Shown: one piece after another, positions 44,501-54,789 of the stretch
How the letters are laid out: each line of letters starts with the position of its first letter
How positions within the stretch are numbered: the first letter of the stretch is position 1
Assembly: GCA_021229015.1 (NCBI GenBank)
Contig: CM037790.1
Location: 54,532,361-54,596,360 of the forward strand
Length of the DNA: 64,000 nucleotides
Reading direction: 5' to 3'
Source: Solen grandis
Taxonomy: Eukaryota > Mollusca > Bivalvia > Adapedonta > Solenidae
Translations under genes and position numbers: made by a program
Notes under the pieces: generated by a model
Seen by the model: the letters and a program-made list of their open reading frames with translations, nothing else
What the model was told of the DNA's origin: nothing
Database searches by the model: none

Positions 44501-45810
44501 ATGACGGTCACATGCATCCCCATACCTTCCACTGATACATTCTTCACAATGATTACCATTGAAATTGTCAATACAGCCCTTAATACAAACGCCGTCTTTT
44601 TTCAAACACACATTATCCTTGCAACCAATTGAACATGTTTCTTTACAGACCAAGCCAAAATATCCCGTCGCGCATTCTGTGCAGCTTTCTGAATTAGTGC
44701 AAGTTGTACAGTTACCTGGACAGGCTTCGCACTTGTTTTTATCTTTCACTTCTTTTTGTTTGTCTGGACTTAGGTAGAATCCTTTATTGCAAGTATCGCA
44801 TTTCGAACCAGTAAAATTATCAACGCAGCTGTTGCATGTTCCACCATTACGTTTGCACTGTTTTTCAGAACACTTAACTGGACAAGCCTGGTCACATGTT
44901 TTGCCAAAATAACCATCTGCACAATCTGTACATTTATCTCCATTGAAGTTAGCTTTGCAGCCTTTTGAACAAATACCTGTACTTTGTGAACACTTCGAAT
45001 ATTTACAATTAATCGGACATGAGTCTTTACATTCATTCCCAAAATATCCATCCAGGCAACCAGTGCACGTTCCAGCAGAGCTGTTACACGATCTTTGAAA
45101 ACAGTTCGCTGAACATTTGTGACTGCAATCTGGACCATACCTTCCTTTGACGCAAGCGTTACATTTTGAACCGACAAAGTTTTGCTTACAGTCGCAATTA
45201 CCTGTTGATATGTCACAATCAGTGTTTGCACATCCAACTGAACAATTGGACTGACAATCCGACCCATAATATCCAGACTGACATGTTGTGCATTCATTCA
45301 AAGTGGCACATGAAACACAGTTTGTTCTGCACTGATTACAGACCTGTTCATTCAGAAAGTATCCTGATTCACAAGCAGTGCAACCTTGAAGCGCGACGCA
45401 GTTGCTACATTTATCGGGACAATCACTGCAAAGTTCTGTTCCATCTTTATTTCGAATTAAATAATAACCGTTTTTACACGATTTACAGTCTGTAGCTGAG
45501 ACACATGTCAAACATCCAAATGGACACTCTTTCTGACATTGGTAGGCAATCTCAGTTGAGTAATAACCTTCCACACAGTTGTCAGAGGTACAGTTGGCGG
45601 TGTTCCACACCCGAGAGTCCCGGTGATCTTCACATCTGACACATTTGTTTGGACATAAGTTTTTACATTTTTTACCATGGTAACCGATTTTACATCCGTC
45701 AATACAAACTTCATTTTCACATTTATTTGAGATACAGCAGGCACAACTGTTGCACTTAAGTGTTTCACTAATTACATTCGGTGAAACTGGAGGTATATTT
45801 TCTGTTTGTT
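32403..45810 (-). CDS. Receptor-type protein tyrosine phosphatase with EGF-like ectodomain (partial)
   Basis: Seventeen minus-strand exons join in matching phases, apart from one frameshift and one ambiguous junction. In order: about 690 residues of Cys-rich furin-like and laminin/MEGF-type EGF-like repeats; a transmembrane helix (about AAIAGGAAGGILLFVLVGLL); an acidic juxtamembrane segment; D1 with ENQGKCRY, FTAWPDKGVP, HCSAGVGRTG and a Q-loop VQTVEQYEYLH; and D2 with WSD and HCLNAAERSG. Such receptors remove phosphate from phosphotyrosine at the plasma membrane. D1 keeps the catalytic Cys, Arg and Asp. D2 is degenerate, as is usual. The signal-peptide exon lies above 45810 and the last D2 exon below 32403; neither was recognised. 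The EGF-plus-PTP combination is known to me mainly from molluscs. Confidence 0.85.
32872..33032 (-). CDS. Receptor phosphatase exon: D2 WSD
   Basis: 161 nt encoding TGAESKDVHHYQFNNWSDRQ then KVPGDPTKFLKLI and GQIIVHC. The WPD loop is WSD. Acceptor TTTCTAG, donor CT|GTAAGT. The intron before it carries a family I element. Confidence 0.88.
33862..35075 (+). mobile_element. Family I dispersed element, copy e
   Basis: A decayed head AGCTCACCTGACCAACAG and a decayed tail GACGAGCGATTAAGGGCCAT. The core has about four degenerate units resembling those of copy a ('cactctagcatctt', 'aggtcaggagttatgcccct'). It sits in the large intron between 33032 and 35579, antisense to the host gene. Confidence 0.7.
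35523..35568. repeat. (CA)n microsatellite
   Basis: About 14 CA steps, then imperfect GCACACAC. It lies in the intron just beyond the donor at 35579. Confidence 0.95.
35579..35710 (-). CDS. Receptor phosphatase exon: D2 YIPVDN
   Basis: 132 nt, 44 codons, encoding DVGQYIPVDNRVLTVGHFEV and on to TVKIPNK. QYIP replaces the QYWP of active domains. Acceptor ATATTCAG, donor AAG|GTAGTA. A CA microsatellite lies about 10 bases past the donor. Confidence 0.9.
36053..36187 (-). CDS. Receptor phosphatase exon: D2 QTPLPATVEDF
   Basis: 135 nt, 45 codons, encoding SFKQKNRYIVCQTPLPATVE then DFLTLVLQEDVASIVSLD. It matches the D2 block normally reading FIxTQxPLxxTxxDFW. Donor AAG|GTAATG. Confidence 0.9.
36505..36581 (-). 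CDS. Receptor phosphatase exon: D2 YMNATFV
   Basis: 77 nt encoding GDMYRPRLFKFRVMGESDYM then NATFVN, the D2 counterpart of YINASF. Acceptor ATTATAG; the donor AAT|GTGCGT is nonideal but phase-consistent. Confidence 0.85.
36870..36972 (-). CDS. Receptor phosphatase exon: D1-D2 linker
   Basis: 103 nt encoding KLRSTNEHVPEEENDAIVRN then KALTDVNRKYADVP. Acceptor TTTCCTCAG, donor CCAG|GTTCTG. It starts the D2 domain. Confidence 0.88.
37065..37240 (-). repeat. Tandem copy of most of the next coding exon
   Basis: A direct duplicate, offset 169 bp, of 36896-37064. It contains the acceptor and about 75 nt of the exon at 36870-36972 (KLRSTNEHV...LTD) plus flanking intron. The copies differ at a few bases; Pro is Ser in the copy. 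The exon part is cut before its original donor but runs into GAT|GTATTA. It would be in phase 0 at both ends if used. Confidence 0.85.
37363..37491 (-). CDS. Receptor phosphatase exon: D1 Q-loop and end
   Basis: 129 nt, 43 codons, encoding EQYEYLHRALVHSLTYGCEP and on to ALMNSKFE. It carries the end of D1 and the linker to D2. Acceptor GTACGACCAG, donor GAG|GTTGGT. Confidence 0.92.
38132..38267 (-). CDS. Receptor phosphatase exon: D1 active-site loop
   Basis: 136 nt. Completes HCSAGVGRTG across the splice junction, then encodes TYIALDILTQEGETENNVNI and LRHQRTTMVQTV. Acceptor TGTGACAG, donor GTG|GTAAAC. The Cx5R loop is intact. Confidence 0.92.
38870..39084 (-). CDS. Receptor phosphatase exon: D1 WPD loop
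   Basis: Encodes TGYEYLKSNEQRRLHHIHFT then AWPDKGVPDD and GGPIIVHC, with the Asp of the WPD loop and the catalytic Cys. The donor is TGCAG|GTTAGA. The start is uncertain. 39084 (after TTTATAG) fits the upstream phase but adds an unusual segment; 39041 (after AATAAAG) gives the more usual length but a phase mismatch. Confidence 0.8.
39330..39455 (+). mobile_element. SINE family S2 relic
   Basis: Aligns by eye with the 3' half of 18009-18325 ('gtgttatcatg', 'tttgtctcatgtggacagat', 'gtcgttaaataaat'). The tRNA-like head is missing. It lies between two phosphatase exons. Confidence 0.6.
39530..39655 (-). CDS. Receptor phosphatase exon: D1 KCEQYWP
   Basis: 126 nt, 42 codons, encoding GMKCEQYWPAIGTVHAYGDV and on to VRSFTLSK. 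KCxQYWP is a conserved PTP motif. Acceptor CATCTCCAG, donor AAG|GTTATA. Confidence 0.92.
39807..39910 (-). CDS. Receptor phosphatase exon: D1 WHMVWQ
   Basis: 104 nt encoding GPTIKAMDKFVTFWHMVWQE, then KSDIIVMVTNLMEKG. This is the conserved DFWRMVWE...IVMLTNLVEKG block of PTP domains. Donor GGG|GTATGT. Confidence 0.92.
40161..40197 (-). CDS. Receptor phosphatase microexon: D1 EYIA
   Basis: A 37-nt microexon encoding GYRKPKEYIACLG, equal to the conserved PTP segment FIATQG. The usual TQ is CL here. Acceptor TTTAAG and donor G|GTCTGT. It is needed to bridge the phases of its neighbours. Confidence 0.85.
40446..40510 (-). CDS. Receptor phosphatase exon: D1 NASY
   Basis: 65 nt encoding YDDTRVKLNGLHTDFINASY, then IDV at the donor GAC|GTATAG. 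INASY is a conserved PTP motif. Phases match both neighbours. Confidence 0.9.
41417..41504 (-). CDS. Receptor phosphatase exon: D1 start
   Basis: 88 nt, acceptor CATGTTTTAG, donor CCAT|GTAAGT. It encodes ELPKGMQKPHNAAKRPENQG followed by KCRYGSIYP. The usual KNRY phosphotyrosine-recognition motif is KCRY here; the Tyr is kept. Confidence 0.9.
41955..42165 (-). CDS. Receptor phosphatase exon: acidic juxtamembrane, frameshifted
   Basis: Begins after CTAG with the phase that exon 43087 needs. It encodes KEKGSSRKLKQQPSDSVDPG, an acidic stretch, and NEYINTVRRYRR. From about 42014 only the next frame continues into FAEFVDSKEQEFFDREFK, which fits the phosphatase N-terminal helix. The donor AAG|GTAGGT then has phase 0, as the next exon requires. 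One base appears to be missing in the GG run at 42014-42016. The acceptor is weak, so a different exon start is possible. Confidence 0.65.
43087..43184 (-). CDS. Receptor phosphatase exon: juxtamembrane 1
   Basis: 98 nt. The acceptor is TTTCTTTAG, the donor TTAA|GTGAGT. Lys-rich KKPTDAAKTN follows the membrane anchor, then SNVYVNQMAL, which includes a Tyr that could be phosphorylated. Confidence 0.85.
43626..45810 (-). CDS. Receptor phosphatase exon: whole EGF-like ectodomain and TM helix
   Basis: A single 2,185-nt exon. The acceptor is TTATTTCCAG| just above 45810 and the donor is CGAAG|GTAGTA at 43626. It encodes about 728 residues. A furin-like Cys-rich start (CPFGCLTCVSATDCKSC) is followed by about a dozen repeats of roughly 43 residues, with the pattern CxxGYYGxxCxxxCxxxCxxxxCxxxxGxC. 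The C-terminal end has KLPTAAIAGG, a hydrophobic helix and the stop-transfer YRR. The open frame extends upstream to 45910, but the extra residues fall in the intron. The Cys-rich part is extracellular and the C-terminus cytoplasmic. Confidence 0.9.
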
Positions 45811-47214
45811 CTGGAAATAAAAAAAAACATTTTGAAGGAAGGAATGTATCCCCCCCCCACTTAAAAAATGAAACATATAAATAGATAAAAAATAAAGAAA
45901 AAAATCCCAACTACTTCCTTTATGATTTCTATTAATAGCCATCCGCCTAAAATGAAATTCTGATATAGCAAACACCAGCTAGGACAAAAAATGTCAAGGT
46001 CCCTATACTGGAGTTTACTTGTAAAATGTATGGGAGGACGATATTCGCCAGTTCACTTCCTTTCCGAATTGAGGTTTCACAATGCTTAGCTTATTACAGT
46101 CTTTGAATTGTTGATTGACATTATACTTTAAACGATATAGTTTCTGTTTGCCATAAAAAAGGTTAAATGTTAAAGCTTTGAGTTTACGTTACGTTGTTGG
46201 GGGCTAGGGCGCGACGGGTAGTATGTTCATAGCCGTAAATGGATGAAATTCAACAGTTACGACAATTAAACAGTTTACGATTGATTCATGACCGATGAAA
46301 TAACAGTAAATTTCTCTCAGTGTGCCGCCGAAATGTATATAATTTAATGCGTTAGAGTAGCATACACGATTACGTCAGCCTTCACTGGTACAATGAACAA
46401 GTTAAATATATTCAAGACCCTCTTGATTTTTTTTAAATAATATGCTATTATTTGATATGTCACTTATTTAAATATAGATCTATAAAACACATTGTTACTG
46501 TAAAATACCTTAGTGGAAATATCTATAATGTCGTTTAAATATCAAATACTGCTTTAAACAGCCGCTATTATTAATTCAAATATAGTGTACTTTTACTTAT
46601 TTAGGTGTATCAAAGTTAACAATGGACTTTTCATATAATACGGTTGTTTTCATCAATATCAAAATTCTGACTCTCCGATCAGACGAGAAACATAGCCTTT
46701 TATACTAAAACTGCATGTATCGATTGAAAATCCTATGGAAATAGATCGAAACCTTGTTCAAAGCCGTCGATCAAGTTGCTCTATTGAAAAAGCGAACGAA
46801 GTTGTTCGATCATTTCTGATACTGCTTTCGATCACCCAAGTTTAAAATAGTAACACATATGACTAAAAAAGCAGATAATTTAAATATAGTGTATAGACAA
46901 GCCAGTTTATAAACTTTAAAACTGAGATACAGAAAACAATAACCGTGAGAAAACTCCAGTGTGTACTTTGTGACATCTAGCAGTAAAGGAAGTACAAAAT
47001 GTATACAACAAAAGGCTGACGTAATGTTAAAGTTTAACAGTAAACGTGGTTTAAATGCGGAAATCGGTTGCAATGTTTTTGCTCTTCCTATTACTGAATA
47101 TAATGATAAGGTTTAAATTTGGTAGATATCATAATTTAAAAGATAAGAGTGCAAAAAATAAGAGCAGGTGGGCCTACAATTAGGCCGACTTGTGTTTCCA
47201 TTGGACCCTTTGTT
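45811..47214. other. Upstream intron or intergenic sequence
   Basis: The signal-peptide exon of the phosphatase gene could lie here or beyond. I found no candidate with the right phase and a hydrophobic N-terminus. The ORF into 45910 is intronic. Confidence 0.35.
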
Positions 47215-47510
47215 TGTTTTGTTGGTTTAAACATCTCGCCGACACTATTTCAGTCATTTGAAGACTGTATACTTGAGACAGATATAGTACCGCCACACTG
47301 CAGTATCACACTGTAGACACGTGACATGATACAACACTCATTCACATTATCCTGACACCGGGCAAATCAGTCACGGAACTACCTTTATATGCTGAGCTCC
47401 AAGCAAGAGAGTTATAACATTACTATTTTTTACGACTTTGGTTTGTCGCGGCCAGGGATCAAACCCATGAAATCTCAGATCGTGACACCTCAGCCCAGTT
47501 GTTCACCTGA
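47215..47510 (-). mobile_element. SINE family S2, minus strand
   Basis: Minus-strand relative of 18009-18325: the 3' end at the left (GGTTTAAACATCTCGC), the body with TACTTGAGACAGATATAGT, and the B-box region at the right (GGCCAGGGATCAAACCCATG). The tRNA head is diverged. Confidence 0.8.
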
Positions 47511-48996
47511 CACCTGTTCTGTAGCATCATCCTTTATCGGTAAAATACGATGATCGGAATATCCGCCACAAACATTCTTGTTTGCATTATGAATCTTTCA
47601 TTCGTCAATGTATTTGAAGAATTGTTTTCTGTTTTATTTTCGTATATCTTTGCCTTTTCTCATTAATTAACTATAAACAGAATTAATCGACTAAAACGAA
47701 CGTTTTTAATCTTAAGTGTAAATCAAAAGAAAAACATGAGCCCATAAAAACTACAATGAAGAATCTACATTTAAAAAATTGCAAAATACGAACTTAAACT
47801 TATAACGAGGTAAAAAAAATAATTTTGAAAATGTAATAAGCATTTTGCATATGTAATAAGAGATTTAAAATACAACACAAAGTTTGTAATTGTAATTAGA
47901 AATCTGAAAATGTGACAAGCATTTATCAAATGTAATGAGAGTTTTGAAACTGCAATTATGTATAAAGAACACCCCAATTAGAAAAAAAAATGAATGGCGG
48001 ATATCCCCTGCCAAAAAAGTATTCTTGTAATCTTCATTATTTTTGAGGAAAAAAAACAACAAAACATATACATATATCATATTCTTGCTTGAATTTATAA
48101 AATAACTTTTGAAATTACATTATTTCTAGTTTTTTTTTTAAATTTATATATCAAGATTACATAAGGTACATACGGAAAAAGCTTTGAAATTCCCTATTAT
48201 GCATAGAATACATGGTTACAGCTAAAGTGAAAGCGAAACCTTTGGAATCAGTCTCTAAATATATAAATCATTTTCAGTGTAGATACAAATCTCTTTCCAG
48301 GAAATATTTACATCGAAATGAATAGAGGAAAAACGAATCACATAATGCAAAAGATATCTATGGTGACTCTTTTATATTGTACACATTCTGTTATAACATA
48401 TAGATATTCACACCTCGTTTATAAAAACTAACTAGCTTATTATTTCGGTAAAACGATATCTCTGACTATAAAATTCAGCAATACTTTCATTCACTTTAAA
48501 AATATATTGAACTTTTATTCCGATAGATTTACTAACGTTAAGATATTCAGAAATGCAAATTCTTACAATAATATATCAGTGGAACTTTTAAATAAATTTA
48601 CCCGATATCTCAAGTATGAGAATGAAGATGTAAAACGCAAGCTTGGAAACCTGTAAAAAAAGAAGTAAAATTCTTTGAACGAACTAAAAGAATAATAAAG
48701 TTTATCGTAAACATACGTTGTATTTCATTTGATAAAACAAGAGGGTCAAAATGACCCTGAACGTTCACCTAAAAAAAAAAAAAAAATAGAAAAATAAAAC
48801 CCAAAAAAATTTCCTTATTTAAAACATAATCCATGCAGAAATACAGCAAAATAACTCAAAGTCCAAACAGAAAATGCCGTTCAAATTTGTAGCTTCAAAA
48901 CGAAAAAAAAAAAGGTCATTTAGTCCTGGTCAATATCATCCCGGGGCAAAGTTCAACACCACACATAAAACTATAACAGTTCGAAGGCGCATAATA
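47511..48996. other. AT-rich sequence with repeat relics
   Basis: 47820-47960 has short 'tgtaataagcatttt...' motifs repeated about four times. 48740-48773 reads ACAAGAGGGTCAAAATGACC, an inverted relic of the family I tail. No gene was seen. Confidence 0.45.
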
Positions 48997-50225
48997 TGAG
49001 GGTCATCCAGAAATGAATGAGAATTGCTTACTTACGTAAAAACTACAAGTGTTACTCACAAAATCTCTACATAGTCCCATAATATAATCTCCTGCGGATG
49101 CTATGATTCACTCCCATCTTTTTGGCAGATCCCGAACTCCCGTTGCTATGAAACCTTTGTTGATGTTCCTAACGACCGCGTTCACAGCGACATATAGTTC
49201 ATTCAAATCGTCACATTGGACTCCTCGTAGTGGTTCTTTAATTTTTGGAAACAGATCGTAGTCGGGGGAACTTCAGTCTGGCGAATATGGCGGGTGTTTA
49301 AGAACTTTGGAGTGGTACCGCTCGATCACGTCCCTAACAACGCCGGACTTTTGCGGCGTGGCGTTATCATGCAAAATTAATGGTGTCACCAGTAAAAGTT
49401 CCGGTCGTTTGCGGCGTATCGCTGGTCGAAGAATTTTAGTCAAATACCACTCATAGTACTCTTTATTAACCATGCTTTTTCATGTGGAACTCTGTGTGTT
49501 GTCAAAACGCCGTAAATTTCGTAAGCAAATATCATTAACATCTTTGGACAATTCATACTGCGGCGATATTTCACAGGTCTTGGCGAGTTTGGAGTATGCC
49601 ATTCCGAGCTTTTGCGTTTCAATTTTGGCCTAAATGACCGGATCCATGTTTCGTCGATAGCAACCATTCTATTCAGCATCATTTCACCTTCCCCTGAATA
49701 TCTATTCAACAATTCACTGCAAATATGAACACGTTTGTCTTTTTCAGTTTTTGAGAGTGCGCGCGGCACCCACCGCGCGGCGATCTTTCTCATGCCTAAA
49801 TTCTGCGTCAGAATAACATGAACGGAACTGTTACCCCCGGTTCATACGTAATTTCCTCGCATGTAAATCGTCTATCAGAGTTGAGGAGGAGGGCTTCCTG
49901 TAAGACTCTTGCCGTCCATTATTGAAATCCTTCACCCATCTACAAATAGTGCTTAATCCAACTGCACATGTCGGGTCAACCTCCTGGAGTGCATTACATT
50001 TTTCAGTCTCTTTCTTTCCGCGCCTACTCTCTATCTTGATATACGCATCGTCCGCCATTGCGTTGTTTGATATGACTTCATCCAAATGACGCAACGTCAC
50101 GATGCTTATTAACACGTGCGCTTACACGCAAAGAGTTAATTTAGTTACGTGCCAAGTGTTGTGGCTTTATGTTGTTTCAATCAAAAATTACAAGCTTACT
50201 CTCATTCATTTTCGGATGACCCTCG
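48997..50225 (-). mobile_element. mariner element, complete ends, disabled
   Basis: The 1,229-bp element has terminal inverted repeats of about 28 bp (GAGGGTCATCC...AATGAATGAGA) at both ends and a TA target duplication (48995-48996 and 50226-50227). It encloses a broken transposase on the minus strand. Length, ends and TA target are typical of mariner. Confidence 0.92.
49108..50115 (-). pseudogene. mariner transposase, frameshifted
   Basis: In order: an N-terminal helix-turn-helix part (GLSTICRWVKDFNNGR), then after a frameshift MVAIDETWIRSFRP (first catalytic Asp), KEYYEWYLTKILRPAIRRKR, LILHDNATPQKSGVV (second Asp), HPPYSPD followed by an in-frame stop, then PDYDLFPKIKEPLRG (third Asp region). 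The C-terminus reads GVRDLPKRWE with TGA at 49108-49110. At least two frameshifts and one internal stop were seen. All three catalytic blocks survive, so the copy is fairly young. Confidence 0.9.
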
Positions 50226-50227
50226 TA

Positions 50228-52569
50228 TATCAAGAATAGGTCAATCGATCATATCCAAAGTCATTAAGCATCAACATTAAATGCCAAACACCAAACGTTA
50301 AGTGTGGTTCAAATTTGAATGTCATTTAAAATTCAAAAGAAGCTTATTGCGTCATTGCTAAGGTGGCGTAATTGCAAATTTTAATAACATACACAAAGCT
50401 GTTCCTGTTATCGTAAGCTGAAGGTCAGGTCATATCCCCTGTATGTAAACACAAATTACAATATTTCTACACAGGGCCATGAATATACAGTGATAAACAA
50501 ACTTGGTAAATGACTTAGAAAATGATGCACACAAAATCTTAATTAATTGTTTAATTTTATTCCATATAAAATTTATCGAATCCTTGTCTGTGCCAAGTTT
50601 TACACCTAGGTCATGACTCATGACAAAACGTAAAACATGTTCACTGGACCATGTTGCACGTCAAATATCTAACTTCCAAACTGTGTGGTCACTGACGAGA
50701 TAATATTTGAATAAAATTATATGATCTTTTGGGATGAACCAATTTTACTCCAGGATCATGATTTGAACAGATTTGTTAGAGGTATATGATGCTATACACA
50801 AAATATCTACGTTCTCAGCTTTGTGTTTTTTGAGAACAGTTTCATTGTTCTATGGCCTTTTCGTAAATAAATCAAAGAACTTTGAACAATTTTGTTAAGT
50901 TGTTAAGGAAGATATGTTGTTATAAAGAAAAACTTGACTTGAATATACGACGCAGGGCAATTGGTTATTCTTATAGCTTACCATAAGCACGTTGTGCTAG
51001 GGTGCGCTTTTAAAGAAAAGAAATGAATTTGAACATACCTTAAAAGAATATCCCATGTTTGGTATCCACCATAGATTAACGGTCAATTGCAAAATAGGAT
51101 CTTAAAAAAAAGACGGACACATGTCATTTCAAAGCATAATTTTCTGATCATTTAATTTCAAAATGACTGTTGGTAAAAAAGTGCACTAGTGGAGCTACTT
51201 TGCTTGGCGCTCAGCAAATAAGGGCAGTTCCAAGACTTGTTGGAATGGTGACAGGATAATGTGACTGGGTTTGGTATCATGTGTATGGCAAGATATTTCA
51301 GTGCAGCAGCACTATATCCGTCTCAAGTAGACATAGTCTCCATATGACTGAATACTATCGGTAGATCTTGGGTGGTTATACCGCCCCAACCTTGCACTTC
51401 GTCACGGAATTTCTCTGAGACGAAAAGAAATAAACCCAATTAACGTGAGACAAGTAGTATGTCGTAGGTACGAGATCATTTGTAATAAGATAGAAAAGCA
51501 AATAATCAACACATAAAACATAACATTTAATAAAAGATACATTTGTGATAACGTAAAACTTACGGGAAGTATATATGACACAGAGTGTGTGAAAGGGAGC
51601 GGAGTATTACCAAAGAAAATGAGATTCGTGTTTTCTTTTTATCTAAATATACGTATGATTTTGTATCAACAGTTTTTAAACGTCAATTTTGTAAACAAAT
51701 GAGTCATGGTGGCAACAAGAAACAAAATGACATATAACGAAATCAAGACCGATTTTGTATAGAGTAATAACTTAAATGATTACAACGAAATACCTTTTTG
51801 TTAATGTGGCCGTCAGTTTGTTAACACACCGTTTTTTTTTGCTCAACTAGTCATAAATGTCTTCGATTAACACTGACATGATAGCGATATGACCAAAAGC
51901 ATTATCCTGAATAGGACTCGATGTTTACTCTACCAAGCAGATTCACAAAACTAATGACAATTTTATTGTCAAGTATAAAATAGTAAGGTCTCCTTTCATA
52001 AAATAAATAAAGCAATTTAATTTCTTAGCAAACATGGTGAGGTATACAGGCAAGTTTGACAGTATTTTCACTTGCAACTTATAAAACACATGACGAAATA
52101 TAAATTGCGATATAATTATTTTGATCATTTATTAAAGGATTTAGAATGCCGTCTTTCAAATTTTATAACGCTTTGACCTTTTCAGCAAATTTAAGCAAAC
52201 AGTGATGTTTTACAATAAACTTAATCTCTAATACGAGCGTTTTTTATTAATAAATATTTTAGTTATTGTCTAAAATACTTACATGCAAAACTTTAGAAAA
52301 GTCGGTTCGTAAGAAAAAACAATAAAAATATTTGAAACGCCTTTAAGCCAGTCTTTCATAAATCGCATATTTTCTTGTCTGGAATAAGAAATAAATACGC
52401 TATATGTTATAAACGAAAAACGTATGTAAACGCATCGAAATACAATGTAACAACGTCGTTATGATGTAACGTCACTATGTAGACGAACAGAATAAACTAC
52501 CATAGATTTATAATTCACCCGTATGTTTATATGTACAGGGAAATACAAATTATTTGTAAACATAATTAT

Positions 52570-52570
<1 letters not shown>
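50228..52570. other. AT-rich intergenic sequence
   Basis: Near 50985-51015, ATAAGCACGTTGTGCTAGGG is a relic of the family I head. No gene was seen, and the short ORFs are AT-rich. Confidence 0.45.
51188..51445 (+). mobile_element. SINE family S2, 5'-truncated
   Basis: Matches the body of 18009-18325 from CTACTTTGCTTGGCGCTCAG through TATCCGTCTCAAGTAGACAT, and ends near CCCAATTAAC. An insertion with ACCGCCCC lies near 51380-51420. The tRNA head is missing. Confidence 0.8.

Positions 52571-52572
<2 letters not shown>

Positions 52573-52622
<50 letters not shown>
52573..52622. repeat. (AT)n microsatellite at the gap edge
   Basis: About 24 uninterrupted AT steps, ending 15 bases before the N gap. 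It probably contributed to the assembly break. Confidence 0.97.
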
Positions 52623-52626
<4 letters not shown>

Positions 52627-52636
52627 TACCATTGCA

Positions 52637-52736
52637 NNNNNNNNNNNNNNNNNNNNNNNNNNNNNNNNNNNNNNNNNNNNNNNNNNNNNNNNNNNNNNNN
52701 NNNNNNNNNNNNNNNNNNNNNNNNNNNNNNNNNNNN
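52637..52736. other. Assembly gap of 100 N
   Basis: Exactly 100 N between an AT microsatellite and the satellite-like array. The true length is unknown. Confidence 0.99.
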
Positions 52737-54560
52737 AGGACTTTCTGCCTAAAGACCGAAGTTCTGTGGCTTAAATAAGATTCGAACATAGGACCGAAAA
52801 TTTCATTTTAGGATTAAAGAGCTTCAGGATGAAATAGAAAGTTGAAACTTACACAGCTTGTAGTTCTGCAGAATTTCTTAATATATTTTGAGTCGTGACG
52901 TCATAAGCATACATCTTAATTTTAATTTGGGGCAATGATTTTGACATGATGCCAGTTGTTCAGAATAATGAAAATTTCAGAGTTATGACAGAAATAGATG
53001 CGCTTTTGAAAAAAAAAACATCTTCAGCACCCTATGACGTCATGTGACGTCAGAGCTAAAAATAGTGAAAAATGGTGTTCACGCTCTACAGCCGCCATTT
53101 ATGGTCGAATTTTCTTCAAATTTTCACAGATGGTATATCTTGAAACTAAGATATGTATATCCTTTAAGCTAACCGAAATTCCGAAAGACCGAAGTTCTGT
53201 GGCTGAAATAAGATTCGAACATAGGACCGAAAATTTCATTTTAGGATTAAAGAGCTTCAGAATGAGATAGAAAGTTGAAACTTACACAGTTTGCAGTTCT
53301 GCAGAATTTCTACAAATATTTTGAGTCGTGACGTCATAAGCATACTTCTTAATTTTTATTTTAGGACAATGATTTCGACATGATGCCAGTTGTTCAGAAT
53401 AAGGAAAATTTCAGAGTTATAACAGTAAAGTATACATTTTTGAGCAAAAACATTTTCAGCACCATATGCCGTCATGTGACGTTAGAGCTAAAAATAGTGA
53501 AAAATGGTGTTCACGCTCTACAGCCGCCATTTATGGTCGGATTTTCTTAAAATTTCACAGATTTTACATCTTGAAACTAAGGTGTGCATATCCTGTCAGC
53601 TAACCGAAATTCCGAAAGACCGAAGTTCTGTGGCTGAAATAAGATTCGAACATGGGACCGAACATTTCATTTTAGGATTAAAGAGCTTCAGGATGAGATA
53701 GAAAGTTGAAACTTACACAGTTTGCAGTTCTGCATAATTTCTTAATATATTTTGAGTCGTGACGTCAAATGTCGTCATGTGACGTCATAAGCATACTTCT
53801 TAATTTTCATATTAGGGCAATGATTTCTACATGATGTCAGTTGTTCAGAATAATGAAAATTTCAGTGTTATGACAGTAAAGTATGAGCTTTTGAACAAAA
53901 GCATCTTCAGCACCCTATGACGTCCTGTGACGTCAGAGCTAAAAATATTGAAACATGGTGTTCGCGCTCTACAGCCGCCGTTTATGGTCGGATTTTCTTC
54001 AAATTTTCACAGATGGTACACCTTGAAACTAAGGTGTGCATATCCTGCCAGCTAACCGAAATTCCGAAAAACCGAAGTTCTGTGGCTGAAATAAGATTCG
54101 AACATAGGACCAAAAATTTCATTTTAGGATTGAAGAGCTTCAGGATGAGATAGAAAGTTGAAACTTACACAGTTTGCAGTTCTGCAGCATTTCTACAAAT
54201 ATTTTGAATCGTGACGTCATTGGACGTCATAAGCATACCACTTAATTTTAATTTGGGGCAATGATTTCGACATGATGCCAGTTGTTCAGAATAATGAAAA
54301 TTTCAGAGTTATTGCAGTAAAGTGTGCGCTTTTGAGCAACAGCATTTTCAGCACCCTATGACGTCACGTGACGTCAGAGCTAAAATAGTGAAAAATGGTA
54401 TTCGCGCTCTACAGCCGCCATTTGTGATCAGATTTTCTTCAAATTTTTACAGACGGTACATCTTGAAACTAAGGTGTGAATATTTTGTCAGCTAACCTTA
54501 ATTCCGAAAAACCGAAGTATTGTGGCTGAAGCAAGATTCGAACATAGGACCTTTAAACTA
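52737..54560. repeat. A-unit block 1
   Basis: Four A units, with CAGCACC followed by the palindrome cluster near 53025, 53457, 53908 and 54350. The first bases after the gap read AGGACTTTCTGCC, the element head motif seen at 61282, joined directly to the inside of an A unit. Confidence 0.9.
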
Positions 54561-54789
54561 GAAATCAAGTTTGCAGTCATGTCCTGACGTCATATAACAT
54601 CATGTTACGTCACAGACTAATACTAAGTTCTTATCATTTGCACTAATTTCGGAATATAATGTCAATTGTTTAGCATGAACATGAAATACTACCAGAGGTG
54701 AATCATTACATGAAACTTCTATTTCCTGCTTTTTGCATTAACACAGCTTGCAGAAAGTCCTATCATTCGTTTTCACGAATGACATCTAG
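54561..54789. repeat. Helitron-like 3' terminal module, copy 1
   Basis: A non-unit sequence ending GCTTGCAGAAAGTCCTAT, then the hairpin TCATTCGT-TTTC-ACGAATGA (54763-54782), then CAT and CTAG (54786-54789), followed by T. Confidence 0.8.

Noticed and set aside
45811..45910. Upstream extension of the EGF ORF as a signal peptide (MGFFSLFFIYLYVSFF)
   Set aside because: The hydrophobic run is tempting, but a clear acceptor TTATTTCCAG lies at 45811 and the extension includes a poly-C/poly-A intron-like stretch. It cannot be fully excluded without transcript data.
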